Shown: piece by piece, positions 34,861-47,540 of the stretch
How the letters are laid out: the number at the start of each line of letters is the position of its first letter
Position numbering within the stretch: the stretch's first letter is position 1
Source of the DNA: Phytophthora hibernalis
Taxonomy: Eukaryota; Oomycota; Peronosporomycetes; Peronosporales; Peronosporaceae
Assembly (NCBI GenBank): GCA_012656075.1
Contig: JAAKBF010000156.1
Coordinates: 110,616 to 174,615 of the forward strand
Direction: 5' to 3'
DNA: 64,000 nucleotides
Made by a program: the position numbers and the translations under genes
The notes under the pieces: generated by a model
What the model was told of the DNA's origin: nothing
The model's input: the letters and a program-made list of their open reading frames with translations, nothing else
Database searches by the model: none

Positions 34861-35440
34861 GCGTGGACGCGCTGATTGCGGTGCTGACACAGTTATCCCG
34901 AAGCCGCTCTGTCTACAATGCAAATGTTGTCGAGCGATTGCCGGTTTTCTTCTGCATGTAGCCTGGCAAAACTACATGGCTGCAGTGGCTACAAACACAG
35001 CTTCCGCCCGTAAATTCTGATCACAGCGAAGTCACTCCCCATTTAAGAGACCCGGTCAATCGGCGTTGATCACGACCATCCCGACGAGTTACTTACCCAG
35101 TACCAGGAGCACACACTGAACATCTCATAGAAAATTTATTGCGAGAACTCAATGGCAAAGCGACTCAAAAGGTCACCTCCATTGGCACGCCTGGGTTAAA
35201 CAATGTCGCAATGCGACTAAAAATTACGCCAAGCGCGAGAAGAAAAAACGGCAGAAGAAAGCAGGACGTTTGCAACGCCTCCTACGAGAAAACGCGACCA
35301 ACCGAGTTCAGCTTCTGAATGCGCTGGTGGAAGACATCCGGGCCAAGAGCTCTGAGCGACAGGGGGACAAATTGGAGCGAGCTCCAGCGGATGTGAGATG
35401 GCTATTTCGTCGAATTATGGAGCCCATTATCAGGGTATAA
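34860..35440 (+). mobile_element. LINE fragment: endonuclease C-terminus and linker
   Basis: Plus-strand readings give NSDHSEVTPHLRDP (the SDH that closes APE endonucleases) near 35015. A basic linker follows (HWHAWVKQCRNATKNYAKRE, KKKRQKKAGRLQRLL) of the type found before the LINE reverse transcriptase. It ends at about 35440 where Copia sequence starts. Same orientation as the 29.6-32.95 kb part, opposite to the piece in between. Confidence 0.6.
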
Positions 35441-35444
35441 AGGG

Positions 35445-38400
35445 TAGCGACGTGCAGAAGGTGTGTAACTGCGGAAGTGTGAAAGCGATATGGGATATAT
35501 TGATCGCGGAGAAGACCCAACGAGACTTCTTGTATGCTGTGCACCTAAAGCGAGAGTTATACAGGCACTTTTACACGTCAGGGAAGAAGATGGCAGACTA
35601 CATCCCAGAGATGAATGCATTGCGACAGCGTCTGCAGCACATGGGGTCCAGCTTTGTGATTGACAACACGTCAATGTCCCTGTTGCTGTTGATGGCCGTC
35701 TGTGCAGTGCATCGTGAAATTGTGACTCAATTTTACTTCTCCTATCGACAAGGAAATCCACCATCCTTGCAACAAGTAACGAATGCCCTCCTTTCTCGTG
35801 ACGAGTTGGACAATATGGCGACGGATAGTGACGTGAACAGTGGGGCATCACCTTGCGGCACTTCGGTGGCAATCCAACCTCCGAACCAGAACCCGGGCCG
35901 AGAACCCCGACGAGGTGGGGGAGGACCAGGACCAGGACCGTTTGGTCACGTGCAAACTACTGGAGCGGGAAAACGGCGAGCAATGCGCTGATATCATTGT
36001 CTAAAGATTGGTCACATGAGAACGGATTGTTGACACTACAAAACCAAGGACAATAAGGTGCAAAGTAAGAAAGGCAAGTCGAAAGGTAAGCAGAAGGACA
36101 AGAAGACCAATGGAGATGGCGGTGCGTAACAAACAGACGACTGGTGCGATGGGCTACATGAGGTTTATTACTGAGGCTGGATTAAGTGAAAGCAGCAGTA
36201 GTAGTGGTAGCTCTGAAGACGAGACAATGTTCATCGGTATGGCAATGAAGACAGCAAGAAGTGGACCCAGTGGAGATTGGATGCTAGACTCTGGGGCTTC
36301 ATCGTACGTGTGCACGGAGAAGGATCTGTTCACCAGCTTCAAGCAGTCCAAGACATCTTTTCAGGTGTGGGACGGCGGAGTTACGCGGGGAAATCAGTGT
36401 GGATCTGTGCTCATCACTGCGATGAATGTCCGGAACCATAAGGAGATGACGTTAGCGCTCGACAAAGTCGAGTATTCACCTTCTGGGCCAATGAATTTAC
36501 TGTGTCTCGGCCGGATGCTAACGAACGCTGGGAGTTATCAGTGAGCACGCCGAATGAATTGCCGAAGAAGACATACTCGACTCGAAAGGGAAATTGCTTA
36601 GAGTTTATCTATCCTAGCACGCACTTCTGGTTGAGCAATAGGAGTTTGGGTGACACTTGTCCAGTGGTGATGGCAACTGTGAGCGTGGATGCTAGCCCGC
36701 TGATGAAGTGGCACGAGCGCCTAGCTCACCTGAATGAAACAGCTTTGAAGTTTATGGTGAAAAATGACGTGTTGAGTGGGATAAACATTTCATCAGATCA
36801 ACCTCGAGTTACGTTGAAGTGTTTGAGTTGCATGTCGGCGAACAAAAGTCGCACGACGTATGGTGACGCGACGGACAAGCGAACTACGGTGTGTTTTGAA
36901 CGGTTGACGTCTGACGTGTGCGATATGGGCAAATATGTGCCGGGGATTGGTGCCATGCGCTACTTTAAGCTGATCCATGATCATGCTATAAGTGGTGTTA
37001 TGAACACAAGCACAAGAATGAGGCTGCGGTAAACATACAACGGCTGATTGCTGAACTACTTGCTCAAGGCAAGAAAAATCAGCGGTTCACGAGTGACGGA
37101 GGGGTGAGTATGCGAATAACGAGCTGAAGCTGTTCCTCGACAAGAGAGGAGTCAAGTTCGTCCCCACACATCCGTACAACCCACAAATGAACACATTGGT
37201 TGAAAAGATTAACGGGGTGCTTGTGAAATAAATGCGTGCTGTCATGCACGCAGCCAACTTACCGACTGTGTTGTGGCCTAAGTACTTCGGTACGTGGTGG
37301 AGGTGGACAACTTAAGTCCGACAAAAGCGCTGAAAGGGATGACGCCTACTGAGAAACTAACAGGTAAGAAGCCCGATATCACGCAGTTGAAAGTGTATTG
37401 GTTACATGTTCGTGCCAAAGGAAGTGCGGAAGAATAAAGTATCAGCCAAGGCTGAGCCAGCACTGTTTCTTGGGTTTGCGCATTGGTCATGGGTATCGAA
37501 TGCTGCATCTGCGGACAGAGACGATAGTAGAGGCCCGTGATGTTAAGTTCCGCGAGGTTGTTACTGTTGAGCGCACGTACATCAGCGCGCTACCAAAGGG
37601 TCGGCAGCACTACTACCAGAAGCTTCCGTTTATTCCACTTCCAGCGGAGTATGTAGCAGAACAAGCTGTTCGTGTGGACGTGCAAATGAAGTCGTGCAAG
37701 ATACTGTGAATAATTTCGCTGACGAGTAGTGTGCGGGACGTGTAGGACGCAGAACACGGCTGAGCTGCAAGATGGCACCAAAATGAGGCGGATTCTGCGA
37801 GCGCAGAGGTTGGTCAAAGTTATACGGTGCAGGATTCGGTGGGAGCTGATAGTATTTCGGACAGCGAAGAGTGAGATGAAGATGACGCGTCCGATAATAG
37901 CATGCCAATGCCGACAACTGATCAACTGTGAATGGGAACAGGATTATCTCGTCCTAATCACCAAGCTGGACCACATCCACGTCGTAGCTCGAAGCGGCAG
38001 CAAGGTCTATGTTCTACTCGGAGGCGTGAAGCTAATCGGCGTTTACGCGACTATATCATGGCAACAATGGCTTCGTTGGATGCACTCGTAGGTCATCCAG
38101 GCCGTGCTGATATAGCATTGGAATCACCACAGCGTGCCCAGTGGTGGACAGCCATGAAACTTGAAATTGAAGCACCTGCAGTCAACGGCACTTAGCGATT
38201 AGTTGCACGACCGAAAGGCCCGTGTAACATCTTGACTTCGGTATGGGTGTTGCGAGTAAAGCGTGATGAAAAGGGTAATATTGAGAGGTACAAAGCGCGG
38301 TCAGCTGTGCGAGGATGCAAACAGAAGTACGGAATCGATTATCTCGATACGTACTCGCCTGTTGTGCGCATCGAGACCGTGCAACTACTTCTGATTTTGG

Positions 38401-39663
38401 CATACTTACTGAAGTTACAGTCCTATTATGTCGACTTCATCACTACGCTCCTAAACGGAGTGTTAAAGGGCGTGCGCATATTCATCGATCAACCCGATTA
38501 CTTTAACGACGGCATTGATCGTGTCTGTGAGCTCCTAAAGGACTATATGGGCTAAAACAGGCTGCGCGTCTTTGGTATCAGATTCTTCACGAGTACTTAT
38601 AGGAGATCGGGTTCACCCAGTGTGCTATCGATGTTGGGTTGTATCTGAGATGGCGTGACGGCTGAGTGGTATACCTCACGGTATACATTGACGACCTCTT
38701 AATTGTTGGAAGTGTGGAGGACATAGAGGAAGTAATTCGAACGTTGGGTCAACGATTTCCATTACAACATTATGGGCATGTGAAACACATTCTCTCTATG
38801 GGGTGAAGTTTGTGCCCGGTGAGATTCTGTGCATCTCGCAGACCGCCTATATTGACCGGGTGCAAGAACGGTTTGGTATGAGGCAGCTCACGCGGTCGGA
38901 TCCCCACTTATGCAAAATGAGAAATTACCGGGGTTGAAACAGATCCAACGAAAACAATGACCCGAATTTCCATTTTTAGGGAGTTGATTGGAGCGTTGCA
39001 GTACTTGGTGGTGTGAACGCGTCCGGATCTGGTCAATGCGGTCAGAAGCTTGGCTCGGTACGGAAATGCGTATACGAAGGAGAGTTTTTGTGCGCGCGTC
39101 TTGCGCTACCTGCGTGGCACATGCACATATGGACTTGTGTATCGCTGTGATCACGAAGTGCTACTATTGCAGATCGACGCCTACTGTGGTGCGGATCATG
39201 GAAACTGTGTCAATACTAGTCGGTCGATTACAGGGTACCTGTTGCGGTTGAACAAGTGCATGTTCATGTACAAAAGCAATCAACATAGAAAGGTGACGAC
39301 GGATACGTGCAGCTCCGAGTTGATAGCTGCGAGCATGTGTGTGGAGGATCTCATGTGGGAACGGAAACTGTTGAAGGAGATGACATGTGAAGCTCATTCG
39401 TGCTCCACTCTCCATGTCGACAACCAAAGCACTATCACGGTTGTGTCCTAGCATGGAAACCATCCACAAATGAAGCGATTCGTTATGAAGAAAAAATGGC
39501 CGAGTTCGTGAAGAAGCAGAAGATTAGAGTCCAGTATGTCTCTAGTGAGAGAAATATTGCGGACATATTCACGAAGGCGTTGGGGCCTCACCGGTTCCTG
39601 GGTCTCCGCCAAGCACTGAACGTCGAGGATGTATCGGATGGTGATCTGGCCCAAACTGCGTGA
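35445..39663 (+). mobile_element. Ty1/Copia retrotransposon, decayed
   Basis: Domains in Copia order: gag UBN2-like (KAIWDILIAEKTQRDFLYAV to LLMAVCAVHREIV) with a decayed CCHC knuckle near 36000; aspartic protease (WMLDSGASSYVC, 36280); GAG-pre-integrase (MKWHERLAHLNETA, CLSCMSANKS); integrase core (FTSDGGxEYANNEL, HPYNPQMNTLVEKINGVL, about 37080-37230); reverse transcriptase (WVLRVKRDEKGNIERYKAR, DYLDTYSPVVRIETVQ, VYLTVYIDDLLIVG near 38690); RNase H (IDAYCGADHGNCVNTSRSIT, TLHVDNQSTI, YVSSERNIADIFTKAL). Many stops and shifts. The order protease, integrase, RT, RNase H fixes it as Copia. I could not identify matching LTRs; the left end abuts LINE sequence. Confidence 0.92.
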
Positions 39664-40213
39664 GGTGAAAGTAGCAGAAAGCTGCAAGCTGCAGTATCAT
39701 GTTGCTGCACATGATATTGTCACAGTTGGGCCCAGAGACAAGTGAGACAACACGAGCTGCGTGTCGTTAGTTGGGACGCGTACGCTCAAAGGGTTTTTTA
39801 ACGGCTGATGATGCTGATACATGCCCAACGGTCTTTCCTCCTCGTGTCCGACACGTTGCGTGTGAAAAAGTACGCGAGTTGAAGGAAATTAATTCATTCT
39901 AGTTGTTGCCAAGTTGGAGACACTTGCTGTTAGTTGTTATCTTGCTGTTTAACTTCGAGGCCTCTACGCTGCAGCAGACACGAGATTCAAAGGTTGAAGT
40001 GGGCCAGCCAGCGAAACGGTGCGAACCGTTTATGGCCGTATCCCCAAGCGACACATCGCTGCAGCACGAACTTGTTGCCAGCACTCGCCGCTTTGTATCC
40101 GTGATTGGCCGCACGCGAGCCCATGGGAGGATTCGCCTGCGACGACTGCGTTCATGCTGTTGCTGTTGTCCCCGAGGCCGACACTTCTGGTTTCGCGTTG
40201 CACAACACATAAC
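39664..40213. other. Intergenic region between Copia and the TauE pair
   Basis: 550 bp, probably the Copia 3' flank and then the upstream region of the first exporter gene. A hydrophobic plus-strand frame near 39903 (LLLVVILLFNFEASTLQQTR) resembles a signal peptide but leads into no recognisable domain. I see no LTR. Confidence 0.4.
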
Positions 40214-41896
40214 ATGGTGCAACAGCGACTCGGTTTGCGGACGCACACGGGGACCGTCCTGCTTGTTAGCCTAGCAGCGTTAGCTCTTGTACACGCTCAG
40301 ACGCTGCGCACTGAACTGGCAGTGGCAGCGTCGTCGCCCGCGGACGAGGCAGTCATTCCAGAAGTGGATACGTCCGTCGCGTTGGCGCAGCGCGAGGTCT
40401 TCGGTATGGCATTGGCGGCACTCGTCATCTTTGTAGCTGCTGGAGGCGGCACAGGCGGCGGGGCGTGTTGGACCCCATTTACATCCTCATAATGGGTCTT
40501 AGTGCTAAGGTACGTTATCTCGTCGACATGTCTGGTGTAGCTGATGCTGACTGATATGACCTCCTTTTGTGGTATTACATGAAACTTGACCAGACCGCTA
40601 TCCCCCTCTCCAGCATCACGATTCTAGGAGGAGGTAAGCTTACGCGCGTAGGTTGGCCTTCAACAGACTAGGATATCATTAACATTTTGTCCACTTGCTC
40701 TGATCAGCACTTGGAAACTTGTTCCTGAACCTGCGCCGTACCCGGACAATTCGACTCAACCGCTCATTGACTGGGACGTCATCCTCGTCATGCAGCCGCT
40801 TATCTTGTGTACGTTGCCATCGTTTGGTCATCGTTCAAGTGGATATCTAGTTCTGATAACGATTTTGTGTCTGGTACAGTGGGGGCGACTTGCGGCACCT
40901 TCCTCAATACGATCATGCCCACATGGCTCTTGTGTATCCTGTTAGTGCTAGTACTCAGCGTCACTGGTACGCGGACCCTGCAAAGGCTGTCAGTGCTCGC
41001 CAAAAGGAGCGATGGCAATGTGGCGTCTCGCCCGAGGCGACTTCTCTCATTGGTATTGAAGACCCCATTAAGACCCACCGTGCGACCGAGCAGAAGGCGG
41101 ACTCTAGAGCTGATGTGCCGTGGCGGAAGCTTGCAACGCTTCTCGGTCTGTTCGTGGTCATTGCTGGGATGCGAGTCCTTCGAGGAGGAAAAACTTCGAC
41201 AGTCCTCTAGGCATCGACTCCTCGTCGACACTGTTCCCGGTATTCGTGGCGCTACCCTACGCTTTTCTCATCAGCACCAGCTACTTCTCTTTGAAGAACT
41301 TGGGGACTACCTACGAAAAGCAGCAGGCTCCAGGTTACGAATTCGAAGAACACGAAATCAAGGTAACACGCAGAAACGGAGCTCGAACCATTGCCAAACA
41401 AAAGTCTCACCTTGTTGTCTTTGTTTGTAGTGGACGCCGTCATCGATCCGGTTCTTCCCCATGCTCTCGCTGGCGGCTGGAGCGGTCTCTGGCATGTTTG
41501 GCATCGGCGGAGGTATCATCAACGGGCCTCTTCTGCTCGAGGTGGGCATCGACCCTCGGCCGCGTCAGCTATGACTGCTGCGACCGTACTCTTCTCCAGC
41601 GGAAGTAAGTTTGTATTGCACTTGTTCCCTTACATTGACTGCCGTGTGCTGACGTTACATTTAACTTGTTCACAGTGTCGTCGTTCAACTACCTGGCGAT
41701 GGGGAAGCTGAATCTGCACCTCGCGCAACTCATGTTACCAATGGGTTTGCTCATGACTTACATCGGCCACGTGTGTCTGCTAAAGGTTGTGCGTCGCTTC
41801 AATTGCCCGTCGCTCATCATTTTCTCCATGGCCACCATCGTCCTCATCAGTGCCGTCGCCATGAGTATCGAGAGCGTTCGTGCCCTGCTCGGCTAG
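40214..41896 (+). CDS. TauE/SafE-family anion exporter, copy 1
   Basis: Multi-exon membrane protein of the sulfite exporter TauE/SafE family (sulfite/sulfonate or other small anions; substrate not deducible). Start MVQQRLGLRTHTG followed by a signal peptide. Exons include 40214-40509, 40595-40633, 40708-40808, 40880-~41360, ~41431-~41606 and ~41677-41896. Motifs are a glycine-rich GGGTGGG with DPIYILIMG, TAIPLSSITILGG, LIDWDVILVMQPLIL, then in the second half MFGIGGGIINGPLLLEVGID and AATVLFSS, ending SIESVRALLG. The DYxL/EP-type and GxGGGxIxxPLL signatures match plant and oomycete members. Several one-base losses break the frame (for example the G4 run at 40460-40463). The first of two tandem paralogues, 130 bp upstream of the second. 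Confidence 0.88.
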
Positions 41897-42001
41897 AAAG
41901 TGAGGCAATATTTACATTAACGAAATTTTAAGTTACATATCAACCAATCACATCTAATTGTGCGAGTAATCATCCAATCGTCTTCCACCTGAGTCAACGA
42001 G

Positions 42002-42016
42002 ATTCATTTTCGCTTC
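42002..42016 (+). promoter_or_regulatory. Possible oomycete initiator element
   Basis: The string gattcattttcgctt lies 10-25 bp before the ATG at 42027. It resembles the oomycete initiator (TCATTTT/TCANTYY core) that usually lies close to the start codon. Match by eye only. Confidence 0.35.
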
Positions 42017-42026
42017 AAGTAACGCG

Positions 42027-43726
42027 ATGGTTCTCGCAGGAGGTTTCACGCGCGGTCTGGCCGCGCTAGCGCTCGCTACAGCAATTGTAGCGGCCCAACC
42101 ACCGCAAGGAGAGGAAGAACCGGTGAAGTTTGTCCCCGTCCCGACTTTCCAGCCGCAGGAGGAGCCCTACGAGCCGCGCGGTATGGAGATTCCTCATTAT
42201 CTGCTCGGGATTTTGCTGGCTGCGCTAGTAGTGCTCATTGCATCGGGGGCAAAGACTGGCGGGGGCGCTGTTCTGGACGCCGTTTACATTTTGGTGCTGA
42301 AGCTGGGCCCAGATGTACGTGAGGAGAGGAAGGGACGCAAGGGGATGCACTGCTCACACCTTGCGTTGCTGTGTGTACTACTTAGGAGGCGATTCCACTC
42401 GCTAGCATTACAATTTTTGGAGGAGGTGAGTTGGATGTAAACGCTGACAATTGGTGCGATTGTCTAAGGGTTGTCGTTTTAGCTGTTTTCGACATGCTGC
42501 TGAATATCTGGAAGAAGGCGTTTAACTCCAATTTCTCGCTCATCAACTGGGACTTTATCCTGATGATGCAGCCCATGCTACTGAGTACGTCACGCTGCAT
42601 GGTCGCAGATAGTTTTTGCCTTTGCTGACAAATGTGTTTGTTGGTGAAGTGGGGGCAGTCTTTGGAGCGTCAATGATCTCGTGGTTCTCTTCTTGGCTGC
42701 TTATCATCGCGCTCATCGTCTACCTGGCATACGTCGGCAGAAAAGCAGTCAAGAAGACCCGTGATGTTGGACATGAGGAGGGCTGGCGCTGGTGCAGCAG
42801 CAGCGAAACCGTTTCGCTCCTTGGCGCTCCGTCCACAATCTTTCAGGTGGGCTTTATCAGACTGATTGGACTTTGTTCTCTTTGATGATATCATTTCTTC
42901 TGCTTCTGCTTATGTTGGAACGCTAGGACGATGACAGCGGGTTCCAGTACAAGGCTAGTCTCCCATGGCGCAAGTTGGGGAAGAGCTTTGGTCTCTTTAT
43001 TGCAATGGTGCTGCTCACAGCGCTCCAGGGTGGGAAGTATTTCCCCAGCCCACTCGGAATTCCACCTACATCCTTCTTCTTCCTGCTCATCTCGATGCTG
43101 CCATTCATCTTTCTCTTGGTGGTTTCGCACTACCAAATGAAAGACGTCGTGGCAACGTACCAGAGACAGCAGAACCCCCGGTTCATCCTCGCGCCAAACG
43201 AGGTCCAGGTAAATATGCTGCACAACATTGCCACTGTATCACATCTAACCTTCAACGTGCAGTGGTCACCGGAATCGATCAGGAAATTGCCTCTCCATTT
43301 GCTGGGCATCGGAGCGGTTGCGGGGGCATTCGGCGTCGGTGGAGAAGGTGCCACTTCGCGTCTGCTACGTGGGGTCAACTTCACCCCAACAGCGGTGTCG
43401 GCCATGTCCGCCACGGCCGTTTTCTTCGTCAGTGGCAGTAAGTTTGCATTGTTACTCTACCCCAACGAAACAAAAATGTTCTAACATGTTCACCTCATTG
43501 CAGTGGCGTCGTTCGACTTCTTCCTGTGGGGCAAGCTGGACCTGAACCTGGCCAAGCTGTTCATGCCTCTCGGTTTCGTCATGACACTACTGGGTCGTCT
43601 GTGTCTAATCAAAATCGTCCGCAAGGCCAAGTCGCGCACTCTTTACTTTTCGCCATCGCTGCAGCCATGTTCATCAGCATTTTGCCTCTGACGTTCATGG
43701 AACTGCGTGCGTTGCTCGGGTTTTAA
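42027..43726 (+). CDS. TauE/SafE-family anion exporter, copy 2
   Basis: Tandem paralogue of the preceding gene with the same exon plan. Start MVLAGGFTRGLAALALATAI (signal peptide), a Pro/Glu-rich spacer, then GILLAALVVLIASGAKTGGG and DAVYILVLKLG, EAIPLASITIFGG, LINWDFILMMQPMLL, GASMISWFSSWLLIIALIVY, the central PWRKLGKSFGLFIAMVLLTA and the second half LHLLGIGAVAGAFGVGGEGA, then SAMSATAVFFVSG and FDFFLWGKLDLNLAKLFMP, ending MELRALLGF. In this copy the second-half signature is GVGGEGATSRLL where copy 1 has GIGGGIINGPLL, so the charged substitution and lost Pro may alter transport. One shift near 43650 separates the last TM helix. Same orientation; duplication is clear from exon order and motif spacing. 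Confidence 0.87.
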
Positions 43727-43849
43727 ACCAGGAATTAATCGCCTACCATTTAGCCCCTCACTTTTTACGCTCCGTTTTACCGTTATTTCCAATTCGATAC
43801 CAAGCAGGTACTGGAGGGGGCAGCACAGGAAGATCCGCGGACGAGAGGC

Positions 43850-46800
43850 ATGGAGGACCACGCGCGCGAGAATGGTGTGGCCCACAGAAAGCGGCGCGAG
43901 ACGCTGACCGGCGGCGAGTCTGCGCCCAAGAAGATCAAGCTGGAGGACGACACGCCACCCGAAGCCAACCCCAACACGATGGAGGCCGTGCGGGAGAAGA
44001 ACAAGGCGCTGGAAATCGACATGAAGGAGAAGAACCGACGTATCGCCTACCTGTCCAGTAAATGTGAGGCGCTGTACCGCTCCCGAGGGCTCATGGGCGC
44101 GTCGTTCCGCTGTCTACGTCGTCAGTGGTTCCAGCTACAGGACGAACTGCTCGCAGCCGTCAGGACGGTGGACCCCTCGGCTGTATCAGACGAGGACTGC
44201 AAGGAGGCCTGGCACGCGGCTCTGGAGGCTGTGGACGGCTTCGGACACGTCCGTGTACGTGCAGAGGAGCTTACGTTAAACCTTCCTGAGTGGTTCTTGA
44301 CCGTCGTGAAAGCGCCGACGAGGAGGAGCCTGACGCCGACGTGTCGCTGCCGTCCGATGAGGACGCAGACGACGCGGCATTTATCAAGGCTGATGATTTA
44401 TCAAACATGGAGAGAGACGTGCAGGAACAACTCAGACACAGGAGCGAGACGCTCAAGACGCTGCTGCAGAAACTGCTCGCTGCTGTTGGAAGCGCATCTG
44501 TAGATAAGACGAAACCTATTGAATACGCTCATATTCTGCACGAGAAGAGAGCAGCAGTCGCGGAAACGCTGAGTTTAAAGAACCAGCTTCAGGTGGTACG
44601 TTCTCACCGGTCGGAGCTTTGAGGTGGATGGATCTAACTGGTGCGTTGTGATGCAGTGTAAAACTCGGATAGCGGACCTCGAGCGTGATGTCGAGTACAA
44701 GGAGACAGAGCGCCATCGCGCTTGTCGAGGTTTTGACCGGCTAAGTGCATTTGTGAAGCGGCGTGGTGGTGTAAATACGGAGAGTGTCGATGAGGCGAAT
44801 GTTAAAAGTGAGCAGGTAGCAGACGATGAAAAAGCGCGCCAGAAGGATAATGAACCTTCTAGCTCTGAAATGGTGAAGCAGGAAGAACTGGCCAAGAAGG
44901 AAAAGGAGCACACCAAGACCGTTGCAACTTTGAGGGAGAACATGGGAGTCTTAAGTACCAAGCTGTACCAAGAGCGCCAGAAGACTGATTCTATACGGCG
45001 TGAGCTAGAGAAGTTCAAGGCATTGGAAGTGGCGGTAAGTGAAGTTATACTGCTTTGAGGATTCGCTCCTCTGCAATTAGAGATGCGTGGCTTACTATTG
45101 GGTGTTTGTGTGTTCTTTTTGTGCAGTGGAAAAACGATGAAGCCTCACTGATTCAAGACCACGAAGAAAAGTTTAAACAACTTCAGGATGAGAAGGTGCA
45201 TCGTGATGAAGAGTATTCAAAACTTGTTGACAAGGCAAAGGTAGTGTGATGTGACTATTGTGGCAGAATCCTTTTATCATCTATGTTTACGCATGCACCT
45301 ATGTTTTGTGGTAAAATCAGGATCTTGAGCACCACATGACTGAAAAGTGGGAGAAAATCACGAAAATTCAGACGGAAATGAGCACAACGAAGTCCCAAAT
45401 GGATGAGGTGAACCTGAAGAATGTGTCGCTACGAGAAAAGATCTCCAACGCATCGACCTACAGAGATCGGGTGGGAATCTTTATAAACCTGTTGGTGGTA
45501 GATCATCTTACTGACATTTCGTCATTGGGCTCGGAATTAAGTTTACGGAAGCAAAGTCAGAATTGGAGTCGACAACGCGAGAGAACAAAAATTTGAAGGC
45601 TCAAATTGAGCGTGAACGAAGCCGAGCAGATCGAGCACAGGTCTCAGCAGACAATCACGAAACCCAGGCATTGACGAAGAAGGTGAGCTGATATCTGTGA
45701 CAATGACGACGATAAATGGCCTGAATATCTAATTATGATGCGAACATCTCTTAGGTGGCTTTGTTAGAAAAAGAAAAGCTGGAGTTGCAGGAGACGTACG
45801 ACACGCTGAAGCAAGCAGAAATGTACGTGATCGGTAACAGTGCTTCTTACATTGTTTTACAATATCTGACGAATGTTTTTGATTGTAGGAAAATGCGGGT
45901 CTAAAGCTGTCCGACGCCCTGACGCGATTATCAGATGTGGAGACTAAATATGAACAAGAAAGGCAAAGGCACCACGAATGCAGTACTGACCGAGAGAAGT
46001 TGCGCACTCGGATTGAGGATATGAAGGCTTCCGGTGAAGCTTCCCAAGAAGAAAATGACGCCTTGCTGCTGGAGATCGAGACCATGGGGAAAGAGGTGGA
46101 GTCGATGCGCCACGCCCGGAAGAAATTTATTCAGCAGGTTGAGGAGAAGCGCAACGCCAACAAGAAACTTCATACGCTGTTTGCAAGGGAAGAGCAATCA
46201 AAATCCCACTGCTTTGAAGAATTGGCTGCTGTCCGACTGCAGGTGTCGTCTTTGAGCACGGTACACAAGCACCAGAAAACCTTTATTGAGGCGTCCAAGG
46301 TACGTGTGCAGCTGAGGTTGTAACCTGATATGCACATGCTAACGAACTCCATGCATTTTTATAGGAATCTCTACAAGCGAAGCAGATTGAGCTAGACAAG
46401 ATGAAGGAATACGTCAAGACGGTGGAGGCAGAGCGCGAGACCTCTGATGCGGAAAAACGGAAGCTGCTTCGCGATGCGGAGGTTCAAAGAAAATTTCTGC
46501 GACTGAAGCTGCTGAGAACACTCAGCGCGAGAAGCAATTACAGCAGAAGCAGAGGCCGTGCGAGAAGTGTGAGACGTACCGCAAGAAGGTCGAGTGCTAC
46601 GAGCACCAGCTGCAGCACTCCAAGTTGTCGTCCTCCACAGGCGAGCTCACGGACCTCGAACGTTTCGAGCTGCGCGACCTACAGAAGCTCGTGAACTGCT
46701 CAGTTTGCCAGGACCGACGCAAGGACGTGCTCATCTCCAAGTGCTTCCACATGTTCTGCAAGGAGTGCATCGAGAACAACCTCAAGTCACGCAACCGCAA

Positions 46801-46860
46801 GTGTCCAACATGCAAAAAATGTTCGGCCAAGACGACATCAAGACCGTTTGGTTCACGTAG
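43850..46860 (+). CDS. BRE1-type E3 ubiquitin ligase (histone H2B)
   Basis: At least nine exons with short GT-AG introns. Starts MEDHARENGVAHRKRRE with a basic nuclear-type patch (PKKIKLED). It is almost wholly coiled coil (for example QIERERSRADRAQVSADNHE, EVESMRHARKKFIQQVEEKR) and ends in a C3HC4 RING: CSVCQDRRKD, SKCFHMFCKECI, RKCPTC, then a short tail. This is the architecture of BRE1/RNF20/HUB, which monoubiquitinates histone H2B with an E2 of the Rad6 type. The protein is about 800 aa. Frame breaks: one near 44297, an A4 run at 46490-46493 and an A6 run at 46814-46819 inside the end of the RING. The extreme C-terminus DDIKTVWFT, on the far side of the last break, matches the usual BRE1 ending. 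Confidence 0.9.
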
Positions 46861-47020
46861 CCAGCGAAAGATGCGCAAGTTAAATGTCGAAGACAATGAA
46901 CACGTTGGTTCCTGAATCCCTTCACCCTAAACCTTACAGCAACTTTTTATCTCCAGAAGCAACTTTACTTTTCTTTGCTGCAACTTTACTCGCTAAGGAG
47001 TCACTTTTTGAGTGGCAAGA

Positions 47021-47540
47021 ATGGGTCGCCAGCGTGGCACCAAGCGGCGGCTCTGAGCCTCGTAGCACGGCTAGCAGCACGAAGCGCCAAGACGCTCAGG
47101 AGACACCCACGCAGCTGTACGCACCAGAAGACGACGTACTGGTGCTCGGAGACGGCGATTTCTCCTTCTCGCGCGGCCTCGTCAAGCACCGCGGCACTGG
47201 ACGCGGCGTCTACGCGACGTCCTTCGACTTGGAGAGCAGCGTACGCAGCAAATACCTGAACGCTGAAGAGTGCATTGCTGCGGTGCGGTCGGCGCACGGA
47301 TTAGTGCTGCACGACGTGGACGCTACGAAGTTGCTGGAGCTGCCACAACAGGTCAAGACCAAGACAGTCCCGGACTTGTTCCAGTACATCATCTTCAACT
47401 TCCCACACAGCGGACAGAAACGTGTGCACGTGAACCGAGCGCTGCTGGTGGATCGAGGGACCGACTCACGGCGCGTGGCGAAGCGCACGTGTCGCTGAAG
47501 ACAAGGCCGCCCTACTCGAACTGGTTCATTGAGGAGCGTG
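47021..47540 (+). CDS. BMT5-like rRNA (uridine-N3) methyltransferase domain protein
   Basis: The coding core reads DDVLVLGDGDFSFSRGLVKH, YATSFDLESS, VLHDVDATKL and YIIFNFPHSGQKRVHVNRAL, the signature of the DUF2431/BMT5-like family (25S rRNA m3U methyltransferase in yeast; S-adenosylmethionine-binding, nucleolar). A likely start is the ATG at 47021 (MGRQRGTKRR, a nucleolar-type basic N-terminus), but it is in another frame than the core. Near 47450-47480 the frame shifts again into the family-typical end EAHVSLKTRPPYSNWFIEE. Only about 170 residues are present, so the protein is short for the family, and the sequence then runs straight into the inverted UTP13 segment at about 47515-47540. The 3' end may be truncated by that rearrangement. 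Confidence 0.7.

Noticed and set aside
39664..39900. 3' LTR of the Copia element
   Set aside because: No matching sequence is found upstream near 35.4 kb, and no TG...CA bounded repeat is visible.
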